A stretch of 64,000 nt of DNA, from assembly GCA_009760855.2 (NCBI GenBank), contig WPIO01000210.1:250001-314000 (forward strand). Reading direction: 5' to 3'. A program made the position numbers and the translations under genes. This stretch comes from Cristatella mucedo. Taxonomy: Eukaryota; Bryozoa; Phylactolaemata; Cristatellidae. How positions within the stretch are numbered: position 1 is the stretch's first letter; each line of letters starts with the position of its first letter. Positions 11,690 through 21,593 of this stretch are shown in pieces. Below the pieces are notes generated by a model. The model saw only the letters and a list, made by a program, of their open reading frames with translations. It was not told where the DNA came from and did not search any database.

Positions 11690-11860
11690 AAGAATACATA
11701 TGCTTTATAGCACCTAGGGTCTCTTAATCTTTGCTCTACAACTCTCTTCAAACCTTAGCTATGCCCAACAGTTTAGTTTACAACATGGTATCTTGCCTTG
11801 GCAAGCATGCAAAGGCATATGAGAAGGAATTTGTGTGTCACACTGAAGCTGCGCTTTAAT
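11690..11860. repeat. Dispersed repeat shared with 25300-25450
   Basis: Shared blocks: ATATGCTTTATAGCA, CTTAATCTTTGCTCT, CAGTTTA, GGTATC and GCAAAGGCA. The left part (TATAGCACCTAGGGTCTCTT) resembles the reverse-complemented tail of SINE family 2, so this may be an old SINE or LINE tail. No coding content. Confidence 0.5.
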
Positions 11861-12075
11861 TGCTGATGGAGTATACTGGTTATGAAGGAGTGATGCAAGC
11901 ATACAAGATTTTGAAGTAAGGATGTTGAGAACCTGGAGAAGAGATGCTAAAGCAATAGTACTCAGTGTTGCACCAGATTCTAAATCAACATTCTAAAATA
12001 CTCACACTTTAACATAATTACAGTAACTGAGACTAAGGTCATACCAGCAGTTCAAACGGCAATAGCAGCTTAAGT

Positions 12076-12250
12076 GAGCCGTGATGACACACCAGGTGGC
12101 TGAGTCGCTCTTCACGATCTCCGTCTCGAGGCCGTGAGTTTGAATCTGGCGGCAGGCGGTCCTTTATTGTGGCTGCAAGTGATGGTGACAAACTGTGAAG
12201 CTTTTTCATCTCTATTAAAAAAGAGGCTGTTAAATCGGATAGTATCACTC
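12076..12250 (+). mobile_element. SINE family 1 copy
   Basis: tRNA-like head GAGCCGTGATGACACACCAG, with an A-box-like ACCAGGTGGCTGAG and a B-box-like GAGTTTGAATCT near 12135-12146. Then come GGCGGTCCTTTATTG, GCTGCAAGTGATGGT and the tail AGAGGCTGTTAAATC. This is one of the better preserved copies. Confidence 0.75.
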
Positions 12251-12595
12251 ATTGAGGCAATTTAAAAACGTCAATAGAGCATTCTACAAAAAACTAATTT
12301 AACTTAATTTTAATTTAATTTTTAATAACTAATTTAACTAGGTCGAATTAATAACAAGAACAAGCAGAAAATATGTTCAAAGCTTGTAAACGAGGAGTTA
12401 TTATAAATTTTAAGCCGGTAGAACACAGAACATGAAAAGCTTCATAAGGATTAGAAGTACTGTGCTCAGTATCATGCTAATATGGCCCTTACAGTGATCC
12501 TTTCTATTCATGTTAAGAGAGTGCAGATAACGCAGCAGCTAACTAGCCAGTAGCCTAATACGTGTACACAGTCTTTCAATAAGTGAAATAATAAT

Positions 12596-12835
12596 AATTA
12601 TACATTTGTAAAGCTCCTGCAGATTACTTAAACTATTTCTAGGCATTTTACAGATGCTATAAAGGAAGCATGACTGAATGGTTAGCCCTAGCATGCTTAA
12701 TCTCGACAAGAGTTACTTGGTTAGAGGTGACATACATATAGTCAACGTTCAAAATGGATTAGCAGCAGAATGCATAGTGTCACTACTTATATGCACAAAA
12801 ACAAGAAATTGCACGGACCAAACATATGCTGTTTG
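12596..12835 (-). mobile_element. LINE A 3' end joined to R-unit
   Basis: Minus-strand tail with (AAT)-rich end (12590-12600), hairpin relic TTCTAGGCATTTTACAG, and UTR blocks (AGAGGTGACATACATATAGT; GCATAGTGTCACTACTTATA). It ends in TATGCTG at the R-unit junction. Matches 61060-61250 and 63560-63750 closely in layout. Confidence 0.7.
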
Positions 12836-13890
12836 CAAACCCAATAGAAGAAGCAATTGGTCACTATAGTTCACTGCCAGGCCTCTCAGTAGCTCGAGCA
12901 TAGCTTTTCCATCAAACAATACCGTCGTTTTGCTTGCCTTGCTAAAAACACATTGCATCCACGCAAAGGTGGCTGCAGCAGACGTGCTGGCTTAAAACTA
13001 GCTGCTCAAGTGGCAGCAGCCTGAGTGGACACGTAACCATGGGTTACAGGTCGAGCAAAGCTCCTGCTATCGCATGGAGGCAAACGCAGGAAAAGCAGTT
13101 CCGGTGCTCTACCATAGCACACGAGCATAGTGGCACAGGATCAACTGTTCACACGAGCAGTGACAGTGTAAACAGTAGTAATCTATCAGCATCCCTTTAA
13201 TGGCCAATCCTACCGGCATGCAGAAGACGCACGAACGGGTGGGTAATAGGACGAGAAGTAAGCCTGTATATATGAGGATGTTGAAGGCAGTGCAGCCACA
13301 TCGGTAGTTACCTCCTTACACTTTATCCGGCAAGCACGAAGAATGATACAGATGGCTGCCTACTAAGTGGCCAAGATAAGGAAAAGCCTCCTTAGTCCCA
13401 GCGGACGTGTAGTGTGACGACGACTCGTGGGAACGCAAACATCACACAGTTTTAATGGCTATTCCCTAACACTGAACCAAAAAGGAATGCTGAATGATTC
13501 ACAAGCAGCCCACGTCTCTACACCTGGTCGACTAAGGGCATGTGGACAGAGTCGTGGTCTGCCGATGCTTAAGGCCTAGAGGTAAGTCTGCCGAACAATG
13601 ATAGGAGAGGACAGATGATAAATGCCGACGGATTGAGTCCAAGGGGGCAGACCTGCTAAAGCTCTCCGAGCCTAGCCTGGCTTGCCGGAACGGGCAGCGG
13701 ATACTGGGAGAATCTGAACAAACGTGGCAGCCGATGCCCACGAAGGGAAAGACTCTAGAAGCCCAGCTCACCGAGGTCCTACCAGCTGGCAAAGCTGTTG
13801 CCGGCGGCATGTCTCATGATAACAGTGGTGTGGCGTCCTGCACGTGTGTTCCTAGCCGGATTCTTTTAACACAAGGCACAAACTTTTGAG
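12836..13890. repeat. R-unit copy B
   Basis: Starts with the junction AGAAGCAATTGGTCACTATA. Continues through GCAGCAGCCTGAGTGG, CATAGTGGCACAGGATCAAC, CTCCTTAGTCCCAGC, TAGTGTGACGACGACTCGTG, the CTGCCGATGCTTAAGGCCTA block, and CCTAGCCGGATTCTTTTAAC. It passes into minus-strand LINE A RT sequence at about 13900-14050. Short open frames (for example 13532-13810 minus) are not conserved among copies. Confidence 0.7.
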
Positions 13891-13899
13891 CTGCTGCTG

Positions 13900-15245
13900 T
13901 GCATCACGGATGAGGGTTTTTTGCCGTATTCTATCTTTAATGATCGACTGCAGAATTTGGTCCTGACAGGACCTAGAAAGACCATCAACATTGCATACTG
14001 GAGTTGGAGATCGATATAGCTGCCCAAAAAATAAACAAAAACTCAAGTAGCCTAGTGGGGGAGTAAATCTGATAGATAGGCTGGAGCCAAAGAATGAAGA
14101 AACCTCAAAGTGGTTGATCAAGCCTGAAGTCGATACGTTGCTTGACTGGAGTCAGTGCAGGTGGGTGAAAAGTGGTGTGCTATGGCAATAGGAATCTTCA
14201 CAACAGGCAAGCATAGCTGCAAAAATTTGCACAAAATGACTGTAAATGCCTGGTTGCACATGCCTGTAGACCAGCAAGCAGCGAGCTACGGATGTCAATT
14301 CCGGACGTCACAAATGTATGGACCAATTTAGATTTGATACCCTGGCCCAAGCAAGCAAGAATTGCTGCAGTGTTATGTGGTATGTAGGTATGCTTAAAGT
14401 AGGCAGACGTAACTGTAGAGCTGATGTTGCCATCTAATGAAGGTCAATTTGGAACAGAGTGCCTTGCTTTGTTGCAGATTAAACAGCAAGTATACAGGCA
14501 GGGCCGTTTGTCATGACTAACCATTCAAACTTCTGAATCGCACTTGTTTTGCCCACAACCTGTAAGTTGTTTTTGTCTTCATTCAATTTCAGAAAGTTTC
14601 CTACCGTCTATTTGCAAATTTCATTAATACATGCAGTAAGGGATTTGGTATAATTGGATTTGATAGAGTAAGGTCACTTTTTATAACGGCATCTTGACTT
14701 TGTGAAAGTGCTATACCAGGCATGCTGGCAGTTCATATTTTTAACATTAAGATCTCCAGTTTGTGAGCAACACTTGGTACGCTCGTACCTAGTACCGGAA
14801 CATAAATTACTGCAGACGAGTGATGATCAATAACAGTAGACAACCAGATACGATAACTTAGTAAAATGAAGAGGCTGAATACGGCCAGTAGCAGATTAGA
14901 GCGATTACCTACACAATTGACTGATGTCTGGGAAGCGGCAGAAAATCTGACAAAGGGCGGACTCTTTTTTAGGATTCTAGATTAAGGGATTCAGTGAATT
15001 TACAGAGACTTTGCCAAGCTACAGAAGGAAGTCGGGAGTCGCAGCAACACAAATAGAACATATAGAGTTCATTTGTTTAGGATGCTAAGAGAACTTAATC
15101 TCTATTCAGACGCTTCATATATGCCAAAGGGCTCGAGCCCCCGACCTCGATCCCCAGACCTAGGACGGTGGAACATATTAACTACTGGGCCAACAATCAC
15201 TAGAAGCAGCTACAGGTGATTAACCAGCGAAGTGATTATAAAGGT
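13900..15245 (-). mobile_element. LINE family A RT region, ancient copy with SINE 2 inside
   Basis: Reverse-complemented RT sequence: GATAGATAGGCTGGAGCCAA, GCTTGACTGGAGTCAGTGCA, CAGGCAAGCATAGCTGC, AGACCAGCAAGCAGCGAGCT, then more 5' RT and ORF sequence (14640-15245). The latter also matches 23230-23720 (shared AGATTAGAGCGAT and CAACCAGATA). All frames are broken. SINE family 2 interrupts it at about 15057-15200; the flanks rejoin when compared with 23680-23730. Confidence 0.65.
15057..15200 (-). mobile_element. SINE family 2 copy (tRNA head, LINE-like tail)
   Basis: On the minus strand the head reads GGCCCAGTAGTTAATATGTT with a B-box-like GGGGGCTCGAGCCC. It is followed by a tail GAAGCGTCTGAATAGAGATT and AAGTTCTCTTAGCATCC that mimics the LINE A hairpin tail. 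It interrupts minus-strand LINE A sequence that is continuous at 23680-23730. Confidence 0.75.
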
Positions 15246-15489
15246 TTAGCTAGGTGCATGGGCTTCTATAACAGTACTAGTGAATATAAGCAAGGCCAAT
15301 GGCGAAGCAGAGAGGCTGAGATACAGTACCTTCAGAAGCTGATGTCATTGCATCGTAAGCGAACTAAATCACTTTCAAAAAACAAAATAAAGGCTACAAC
15401 GAAATTATATTGATTGATTAGTTGTTTTACGAAGAGAAAATTATACGGACACACCAAGTGTTGTCTGTCTACCGTACGAGGATAAGACT

Positions 15490-15925
15490 AGGACAGCATA
15501 GGTCACGGCAAGGCCTTACCACTGCACGAGCATGGCTTAGCCAGAAGACACTACCTTCATTTAGCTTGCCAACATGAAATCACGGCATCCACATTAGAGG
15601 AACTTCCACTAACATGCTGGCTGCAACTATCAACCGGAGCAGCAGCAGAATGAGTGGCAATGTAGCCCTGGGTAAAACGTCAAGCAACGATTACTGCTAT
15701 TGCATGTAGGCAAGCACAGTAAATGTGCTACATTGATTGTGCAGTAAAGCACGTGCAGCATCGATCAGGATCAGCTGTAAACCTTAGCTACCACAGTGTG
15801 AACGGCAGCGTTCCCCCAGCATCTCGCAATAGGCCGTAAGGGCCTTCAGTCAAACAATGCTCCGAAAATGAGAGCTCCACAAGTAGGCGGGTGATCTGAT
15901 CCAATGGGGCTGGCCGGCGTGTCAG
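15490..15925. repeat. R-unit copy C1 (partial)
   Basis: Begins GGTCACGGCAAGGCCTTACC and follows copy A1 closely (CACTGCACGAGCATGG; ATTTAGCTTGCCAACATGAA; GCAGCAGCAGAATGAGTGGC). It stops earlier than A1 and joins a LINE stub at about 15926. Confidence 0.7.
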
Positions 15926-15975
15926 CAAGCATAAGCACACTCAGAACCAACAAACAGACCCACTAAATGCTGTCT
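15926..15975 (-). repeat. LINE A stub between R-units C1 and C2
   Basis: GTGTCAGCAAGCATAAGCAC, then CACTAAATGCTGTCTGAAAA, passing into GAACCAAAGGTCACCGCTG. Same stub and same join as at 3286-3350. Confidence 0.7.
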
Positions 15976-16588
15976 GAAAACCCAAGAGAGGAACCAAAGG
16001 TCACCGCTGTTCAGGGCCAGGCCTTACAGCTGCACGAGCACAGCCTGGCCAGGGGACAGAATCTTCGCTTGGCTCACATTGCCGAGACAGCACTGCATCT
16101 GCAAATGTGGCCGCTACTGAAGTGGCAGCTGAAATTACCAGTTGGGGGCAGCAGCAACCTGGTAGGCCACGTTACCATGGGTAACAAATCAAGTAAATCT
16201 TACTGCCATGGCATGGCGGTAAACACAGTAAAAGCAGTGAAGGCTCTAGACCATACTGCACAAGTATAGTCGCACAGGATCAACAGTTCTCACCTGAAGT
16301 GATAGTCCAAGGGGCGGTATGTCACCAGCTTCCCTCAACTGACCTAATTCGGCCTGGATGAAAAAGATGCTCAGAAACCAAGAAGCACACGAGGTGGTCA
16401 TTGGTAAGGGGCCATGACTAGCCTCTAAATGAAAATGTGGAAGGCAGTGCTGCCAACGCCGAATTGGACCCCATCAAACTGCTTCTGGCTAGCATAAAGG
16501 GCGACCCAGAGGGCTGCTAGCCGGGTGGCCAAGATGCCTGCAGACGTGTACTGTGACCATGGCACAAAGATATTAAATTAAATTTAAT

Positions 16589-16833
16589 ACTGGCTGATTT
16601 AACATAATAATAATAATTGTATTTATGAACTTGATGAAGCGCCATCAGAGAACTCAATCTCTTTCTAGGCGCTTTAACAGCCTCTTTTTGTATATCGACC
16701 GAAGAACAATTACTGCTATCACCACCGTTTGCAGGGGCTGTAAAGAATCTCCCACTGCAGTATTCGAACACTGTGACCTCGGACGAAATTCTTGAAAAGA
16801 AACCGCCTTACCTACTGTGCCATCACTGCTCAC
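16589..16833 (-). mobile_element. SINE family 1 copy split by a LINE A tail
   Basis: Read on the minus strand: head (TGAGCAGTGATGGCACAGTA), B-box region (GTGTTCGAATACTG), body (GGTGGTGATAGCAGT), tail (AAAGAGGCTGTTAAATCAGC). The tail is interrupted at TTTAAC by the 69-base LINE A piece at 16604-16672. It sits within R-unit C2 and the duplicated segment, and no SINE is present at the matching place in copy 1. Confidence 0.8.
16604..16672 (-). mobile_element. Extremely 5'-truncated LINE A insertion (69 bp)
   Basis: Consists only of the LINE A hairpin tail and (AAT)n end. It is flanked by a perfect TTTAAC duplication (16598-16603 and 16673-16678) within the SINE 1 tail. This is a target-primed reverse transcription product that copied only the last 69 bases. 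Confidence 0.9.
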
Positions 16834-18774
16834 CATACATAATGCAACACCACACAACTTTAAGAGTCGTCCCCTAACACTGCACCGGAAGAAAAGGCTG
16901 ACTGCCTCACACGAAGCTCACATCCCTAACCTGCTTGCCTATAACCTCGCGGTCAGAATATCAGTCCATCTAAGCATAATGTGTAGAGGTAAGTAGACCG
17001 GATGCCGGTAGGAGAAAATCAGAGAGACCAGGTGCCGATGCCGTGAGTCCAAAGGAACCGGCCCTCGGGCTCTCTGGGCCTTGCCTGGCTTACCATATGG
17101 GCAGCAGTTGTGAGAGCAACTGAGCCCACGTGGTATCCTATGCCTGGAAATGCTACCTCTCCAGCTGCACAGCGAATCAATGCCCTACAAACAGGCAAAG
17201 CTCTCGCCCGGCACATCAGGAATCTCCTGCTACCAGCAGTTCGTCTGCCTGAACTCGCACTTGAAGCAGGACTATTCCTCGCGAAGCACAAACCGGTCAG
17301 TGGCTGCTGTTAAATCACCGACACGGCGGTTGCAAGTGCAGCTGCGTGCCAGACGCTTTATCGCAGTGAGATACAGATACAGACCTATGTTAGACAAGAC
17401 AAATTATAAGCAGAGGGAGTAAGAGCTCACTCTAGCCAACCAAGGAAAGTCAAAGAAACTACAGCACTAGCAGAATCACATTAGCGATGAAGCAACCATG
17501 GATTAGTGCGAATGAGATGGTCTTGCCTTATTGTTTCCGCGGCTGCCTTAAGGAAAACCGAGAACGTGTGTTTGACCTTTTCGAACAAGAAGAAAATAAA
17601 AATTTGACCCAGAAGTAGTCTCTGTGCCTATAGAGTGAAGCCTTCTAAGCTTGAACTCCATTCATGAGCCTTTTTACCAACTTTAGATAAAAGCTCTTAT
17701 TTGTATTCATTATCGGCAATACTGATATACCTTGCGATACTGCTACAAATTCTGCGAAAACAATCAGTATTACTGCATTGCTGTCCTGATGAGCCAAAAC
17801 GGTCTAACGTATTCAGAGTCAGGCAATCCTAGGAATGAGCAAAGGTAGTTATCAGTTCAGCCTCAGCTGGAGAAACAGCTTGAGCCAGAGCATATCTGGC
17901 CTCACTGATATCAGCGAAAATCCTCCGCAGCCATAGGCAATCATCATGTGTGGCAAATAAATGAGGCCATTAAACTTGATTATGATTACATATTTCCAGT
18001 TGATAAGTTTCAAATAATGCCAGGAGACATAGAGATTACTTTAAGAGGCTATCCCCTCAGGCCATTGCATGCCGTATTTTTACAATCTATGCTCACTCCG
18101 TTTTCTCCGTGTCACCGTTGGTTCATTAACTCAACAGTCTTTGCAATCTACACTTTAAACTACGACCTAATCTGTCTCGTATGCACGTCTTTTTTTCTAT
18201 TCGGACGACTCTGCCTTTGCTGTGACATGATGTGGCTCAAAGACTATTGGTCTTTTGACTTTATTCCCTTGCTATTCCGGAGGTATAGCTGCTCAACGCT
18301 GATATTTTGAGGAAATTGTAAAGGCTTGCACTGGTTTTCCGAGGTGTTCATAACTCATTTTATGATAACTGCCATATAATTAGCATCGCCCACGATTACA
18401 GTTGAATGGCAGCTGCCTTTCTTATGGTAATTGACATGTGCGGCCCCATGAAAAATTAATCACTAATAAAGCACAACCGCACGTAGAACACCTGAAAACA
18501 GTGAAGACAGATCTGCTCTCGCCCGTCCTGAGACCCATAGGAGTCGGCTTAGGCAGTAAGCCAATTGCAATCGGTTAGGCCCACTAAGAAAATGATTTGA
18601 ACGTTGTGCATGAGACCAGGAGTTCTAAAATACCGTCAGTACACAGGAAATGGAAGCGCTTTAAAATAAATAAAATAAATCCTAGCTGATTAAACAGCCT
18701 CTTTTGGCGATAGAGAATCGCTCACTGCGTGAATCGAACCCACGACCTCGAGACCGAGGTCATGAAAGCGACCA

Positions 18775-19960
18775 CAGTGCTAGGTCCGGTTCTTTTCACG
18801 GTTTATACTCTGCCTCTTGCTGATGTGATTGCCAAGCACAATCTAGGCTTTCACTTCTATGCGGATGACACTCAGTTGTACCTTTGCTTTGATCCCTCCC
18901 AGCCTTCGAGCACTTCAAATCCTCTCAACTCACTAGCTGCATGCATTGATGACATCCGCATATGGATGGGAGCAAATTTTCTAAAACTTAGCAATGATAA
19001 AACTAACTTACTAGTTATGGGCAAACCCAGTGTGATCCAGAGATTGGAAAGGCTGACTCTCAAAATTGGCTCTGCCAGCATATCTCTTATCGAATCAGCT
19101 CGGAATCTAGGTGTCATATTCCAAAGCGACCTCTCGTTAGACGACCATATCAGCTCCACAGTCAAATCCGCCTATTTTCAGCTTCATAACATTGCTAAAA
19201 TTCGGGCTTGTTTAGATGAAGATACCAGGTCCAAGTTAGTTCTTGCATTCGTGACATCACGTCTCGACTTCTGCAACTCACTGCTTACTGGCCTACCACC
19301 ATGTGCGATCAGGCGATTGCAGCTTGTGCAAAACTCTGCAGCTAGGCTTGTCTGTCGTGAGCGTCGCAGTTGCCACATTACTCCACTGCTCGCCGACCTG
19401 CACTGGCTACCAGTCAAGCAACGGATTGACTTCAAGGTTTTGTCGCTCACTTATAGGTCCCTTCATTCTATGGCTCCAGCCTATCCGTCAGATATACTAC
19501 CCCATCAGGCCAAGCATCGTACCACCCGCTTTTCGGAATCCAACAGTCTAGAAATACCTCGTACAAATCTTAAATACTTTGGAGACCTTGCATTTAGTTC
19601 ATACGCTCGCAAAGCCAGGAACTCCCTCCCGACCTGCGTCAAAACATCCCCTGACCTGACCACATTTAAAAGGAACCTAAAAACACACCTATTTAGGACA
19701 GCATTTAGTGGGTCCCTGTGATTCGTACTTGATGTGCTTATGCGTGCTGACACTGTGCATGCTGCCACTAACCACATTTGCATGCTGACCCTGTGCATGT
19801 CACCCCTAACCATATTATTCATCTCGTTTGTTTTTCAAGCATGATTTTACTTACCATTCAATTGCATTTCACTTTGCAGCAAATGTAAAGCGCCTAGAGA
19901 GAGATTGAGTTCTCTGAGGGCGCTTTATCAAGTGAATTATTATTATTATTGTTATTATCA
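18775..19960 (+). mobile_element. LINE family A (L2/CR1-like), best-preserved copy
   Basis: 5'-truncated insertion encoding the C-terminal part of a LINE reverse transcriptase, which copies element RNA into DNA at a nicked target. It opens within the LGPVLFTVYT motif; the catalytic FYADD motif is at 18855-18869. Later come FLKLSNDKTNLLVMG, NLGVIFQSDLSLDDHI, the thumb-like region LDFCNSLLTGLP, LVQNSAARLV, LHWLPVKQRI and a C-terminal FSGSL before TGA (about 19719-19721). The frame from 18775 to the stop is uninterrupted. The 3' UTR has a hairpin (19890-19923) and an (ATT)n tail (19937-19960). It lies in a SINE 1 copy; the LINE is truncated, lacks ORF1, endonuclease and N-terminal RT, and cannot move on its own. 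Confidence 0.92.
19890..19923 (+). promoter_or_regulatory. Conserved 3'-terminal hairpin of LINE A
   Basis: GCGCC (19890-19894) can pair with GGCGC (19919-19923) and an inner GAGA with TCTC, leaving TTGAGT in the loop. Repeated in every LINE A tail in the window and mimicked in SINE 2. In the L2/CR1 clades such 3' structures are thought to be recognised by the element's reverse transcriptase; that role here is inferred. Confidence 0.7.
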
Positions 19961-20235
19961 ACCACCTTACCTAGTGTGCCATCACGGCTCACTGCTTCAA
20001 CTACGTCACGTTGCAAGATGGGACCCTTTAGTGAAGCAGCAAATGGCCCACAGTCGTCTTCCATGACGGAATTTCTATGACTCTGCGAATCGAGTATACA
20101 GGCACTGAGCTGCTCCTACCCTATTACAACACAAAAACATAATATGGTAACAGGGTTAGGCAAAAATAAAAAATCAGCTTCACTAACTAAACAGTGAGAG
20201 AAAATAAGTTGTGGTAGTCACATCAATATATCTTG

Positions 20236-20395
20236 CATGATTTAACAGCTATATTTTAATATCGGTAGATATTCTTTATTGGCTATCACCACCACTTTGT
20301 AAGAAATAATTGCCCCGCTGCAGGGTTTGAAACCACAACTTTAACCATGAAAAGGAAGCTCCTCGCCTCATGGGCTTAGTGCAGTCCTGTAAAGA
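20236..20395 (-). mobile_element. SINE family 1, degenerate copy
   Basis: Minus-strand order: head relic, B-box-like GTTTCAAACCCTGC, GGCAATTATTTC, GGTGGTGATAGCC, tail AGCTGTTAAATC. More diverged than the copies at 16.6 and 18.7 kb. Confidence 0.6.
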
Positions 20396-20489
20396 TTCAG
20401 CTTAAAGTGCTACCTGATAGCATGCATCTGAGAGCCTGTGTGCGGAATTTTCGTTCGCCATGAAGCAATGGCCACGAATCATGTTTTGT

Positions 20490-20575
20490 TTGCAGCATAA
20501 TAAAGCGCCTACAACGAGGTTAGGTTTTTATGGTGGTACACATATGTATTATTAATACTAATAATATTATTATTA
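20490..20575 (+). mobile_element. LINE A 3' tail relic
   Basis: TTTGCAGCATAATAAAGCGC, an eroded hairpin, and an (ATT)/(AAT)-rich end at 20546-20575. Paralogous to 6585-6665. Confidence 0.65.
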
Positions 20576-21129
20576 TCCATCAGATGATGATCATCACAAT
20601 GCATGACCGTGCCACTTTCAGTGGAATGAACATGGCTTGTTAGGTGTTTGTAATGTAAAAAGTTTTAGTTAGCCTCTGCTTTCATCGACGTCCTTCTAGA
20701 CTGCTAGCTGATACTAGCAGGATCCCTGCAGTGCTGCATACTGATGCAATGCAACAATACCAGCCACTAGCTTTGCATTTAATCTGTCAAATCGCCTGCG
20801 AGTGCCGCCTGATCTCAGTTTTTTCTGAGCCCCAATCAATTGCTAATCCTTCGACAACCCTCTTTTAAATTTCAAAAGAAGAATTTTTTCATACGGTGTC
20901 AACTAACCATGACGCATTGCCTAATTTTAAATTGCTCTAAAGGAATCTCCGAAACCCCAGAAATAGTTCACAGCGTATCTAACATCCAATAAATCCTCTT
21001 TTTTTGGCTCGCAAGCACATCACCACTGCACATTTATATGATAATTGCCCACCAGCAGATATGCTCCAGTTCATCCTAAGTAAAGTTAGAGGATTACTTT
21101 TTCTGCTGACAGCCTGACGTACATATGCT

Positions 21130-21590
21130 GTACTGCACTTAATAACATTCCCTGTAAAGCCTTATTTCTGACGTTACACGAAAGACCGGCGGTTGAATGT
21201 AGAACACGTCCAACAGTCAGATGTGCATCATCATGTGCATTAACATGGCTATTATCTTGATTATTAGGTTATAGAGAGAAGTATATTGTTGTTGTTCAAT
21301 GAATGCACTAGCTCAAAAAGGAGTCGGGATATTCACAAACCCTATCAAGAGAAGCAACTACAGAAGAGTTGCTTTTAAAATGCATTGTTGTCGTAATCTG
21401 TATAGCTATAAAAGAGCCATCAAATAGGATGTAGTTAGTAGGCGCTTTTCAATGCTAAGTAGTGGACAGTAACCTAATGAATACCTCTGCCTCTTTTAGC
21501 TTGCGAGGAAATAGCTCTATAGCTCTAGCAGATACAACCCTAGCATGCTCTAATGCCCTGAACTCAAGTGCCACACGTGGCAGTAACAAA
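21130..21590. other. Unrecognised non-coding stretch
   Basis: No repeat from elsewhere in the window and no credible coding frame. Confidence 0.35.
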
Positions 21591-21593
21591 AAA

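Larger units (their letters stand above)
15976..17700. repeat. R-unit copy C2 with 3' flank
   Basis: Nearly complete R-unit: GTTCAGGGCCAGGCC, GCACGAGCACAGCCTGGCCA, GTTACCATGGGTAACAAATC, GGTGGCCAAGATGCC, GTACTGTGACCATGGCAC, CTCTGGGCCTTGCCTGGCTT and ACTGCTGTT-like end, then the flank shared with 4480-4780. SINE 1 is inserted in the middle (16589-16833). Confidence 0.7.
18681..19992 (-). mobile_element. SINE family 1 copy split by LINE A
   Basis: The left part (18681-18774) on the minus strand has the B-box-like GGGTTCGATTC and the tail GCTGTTTAATCAGCTAGG. The right part (19965-19992) has the head GTGAGCCGTGATGGCACACT. The two parts rejoin across the LINE at 18775-19960, with the short duplication ACCA (18771-18774, 19961-19964) at the join. 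Confidence 0.85.
15490..21130. repeat. Segmental duplication, copy 2
   Basis: Paralogue of 2550-7850 (anchor pairs listed there). Specific to this copy: the SINE 1/LINE A nested insertion at 18681-19992, SINE 1 copies at 16589-16833 and 20236-20395, and unoccupied sites where copy 1 has LINE A (4971) and LINE B (7120). The minus-strand 3' piece of LINE A at 16604-16672 is also private here. The 120-residue open frame 17948-18310 lies in the duplicated sequence but is not kept open in copy 1. Confidence 0.7.

Noticed and set aside
17948-18310. 120-residue hydrophobic plus-strand frame
   Set aside because: It lies in the duplicated segment and the paralogous sequence near 6000-6200 does not keep the frame; no motif recognised.
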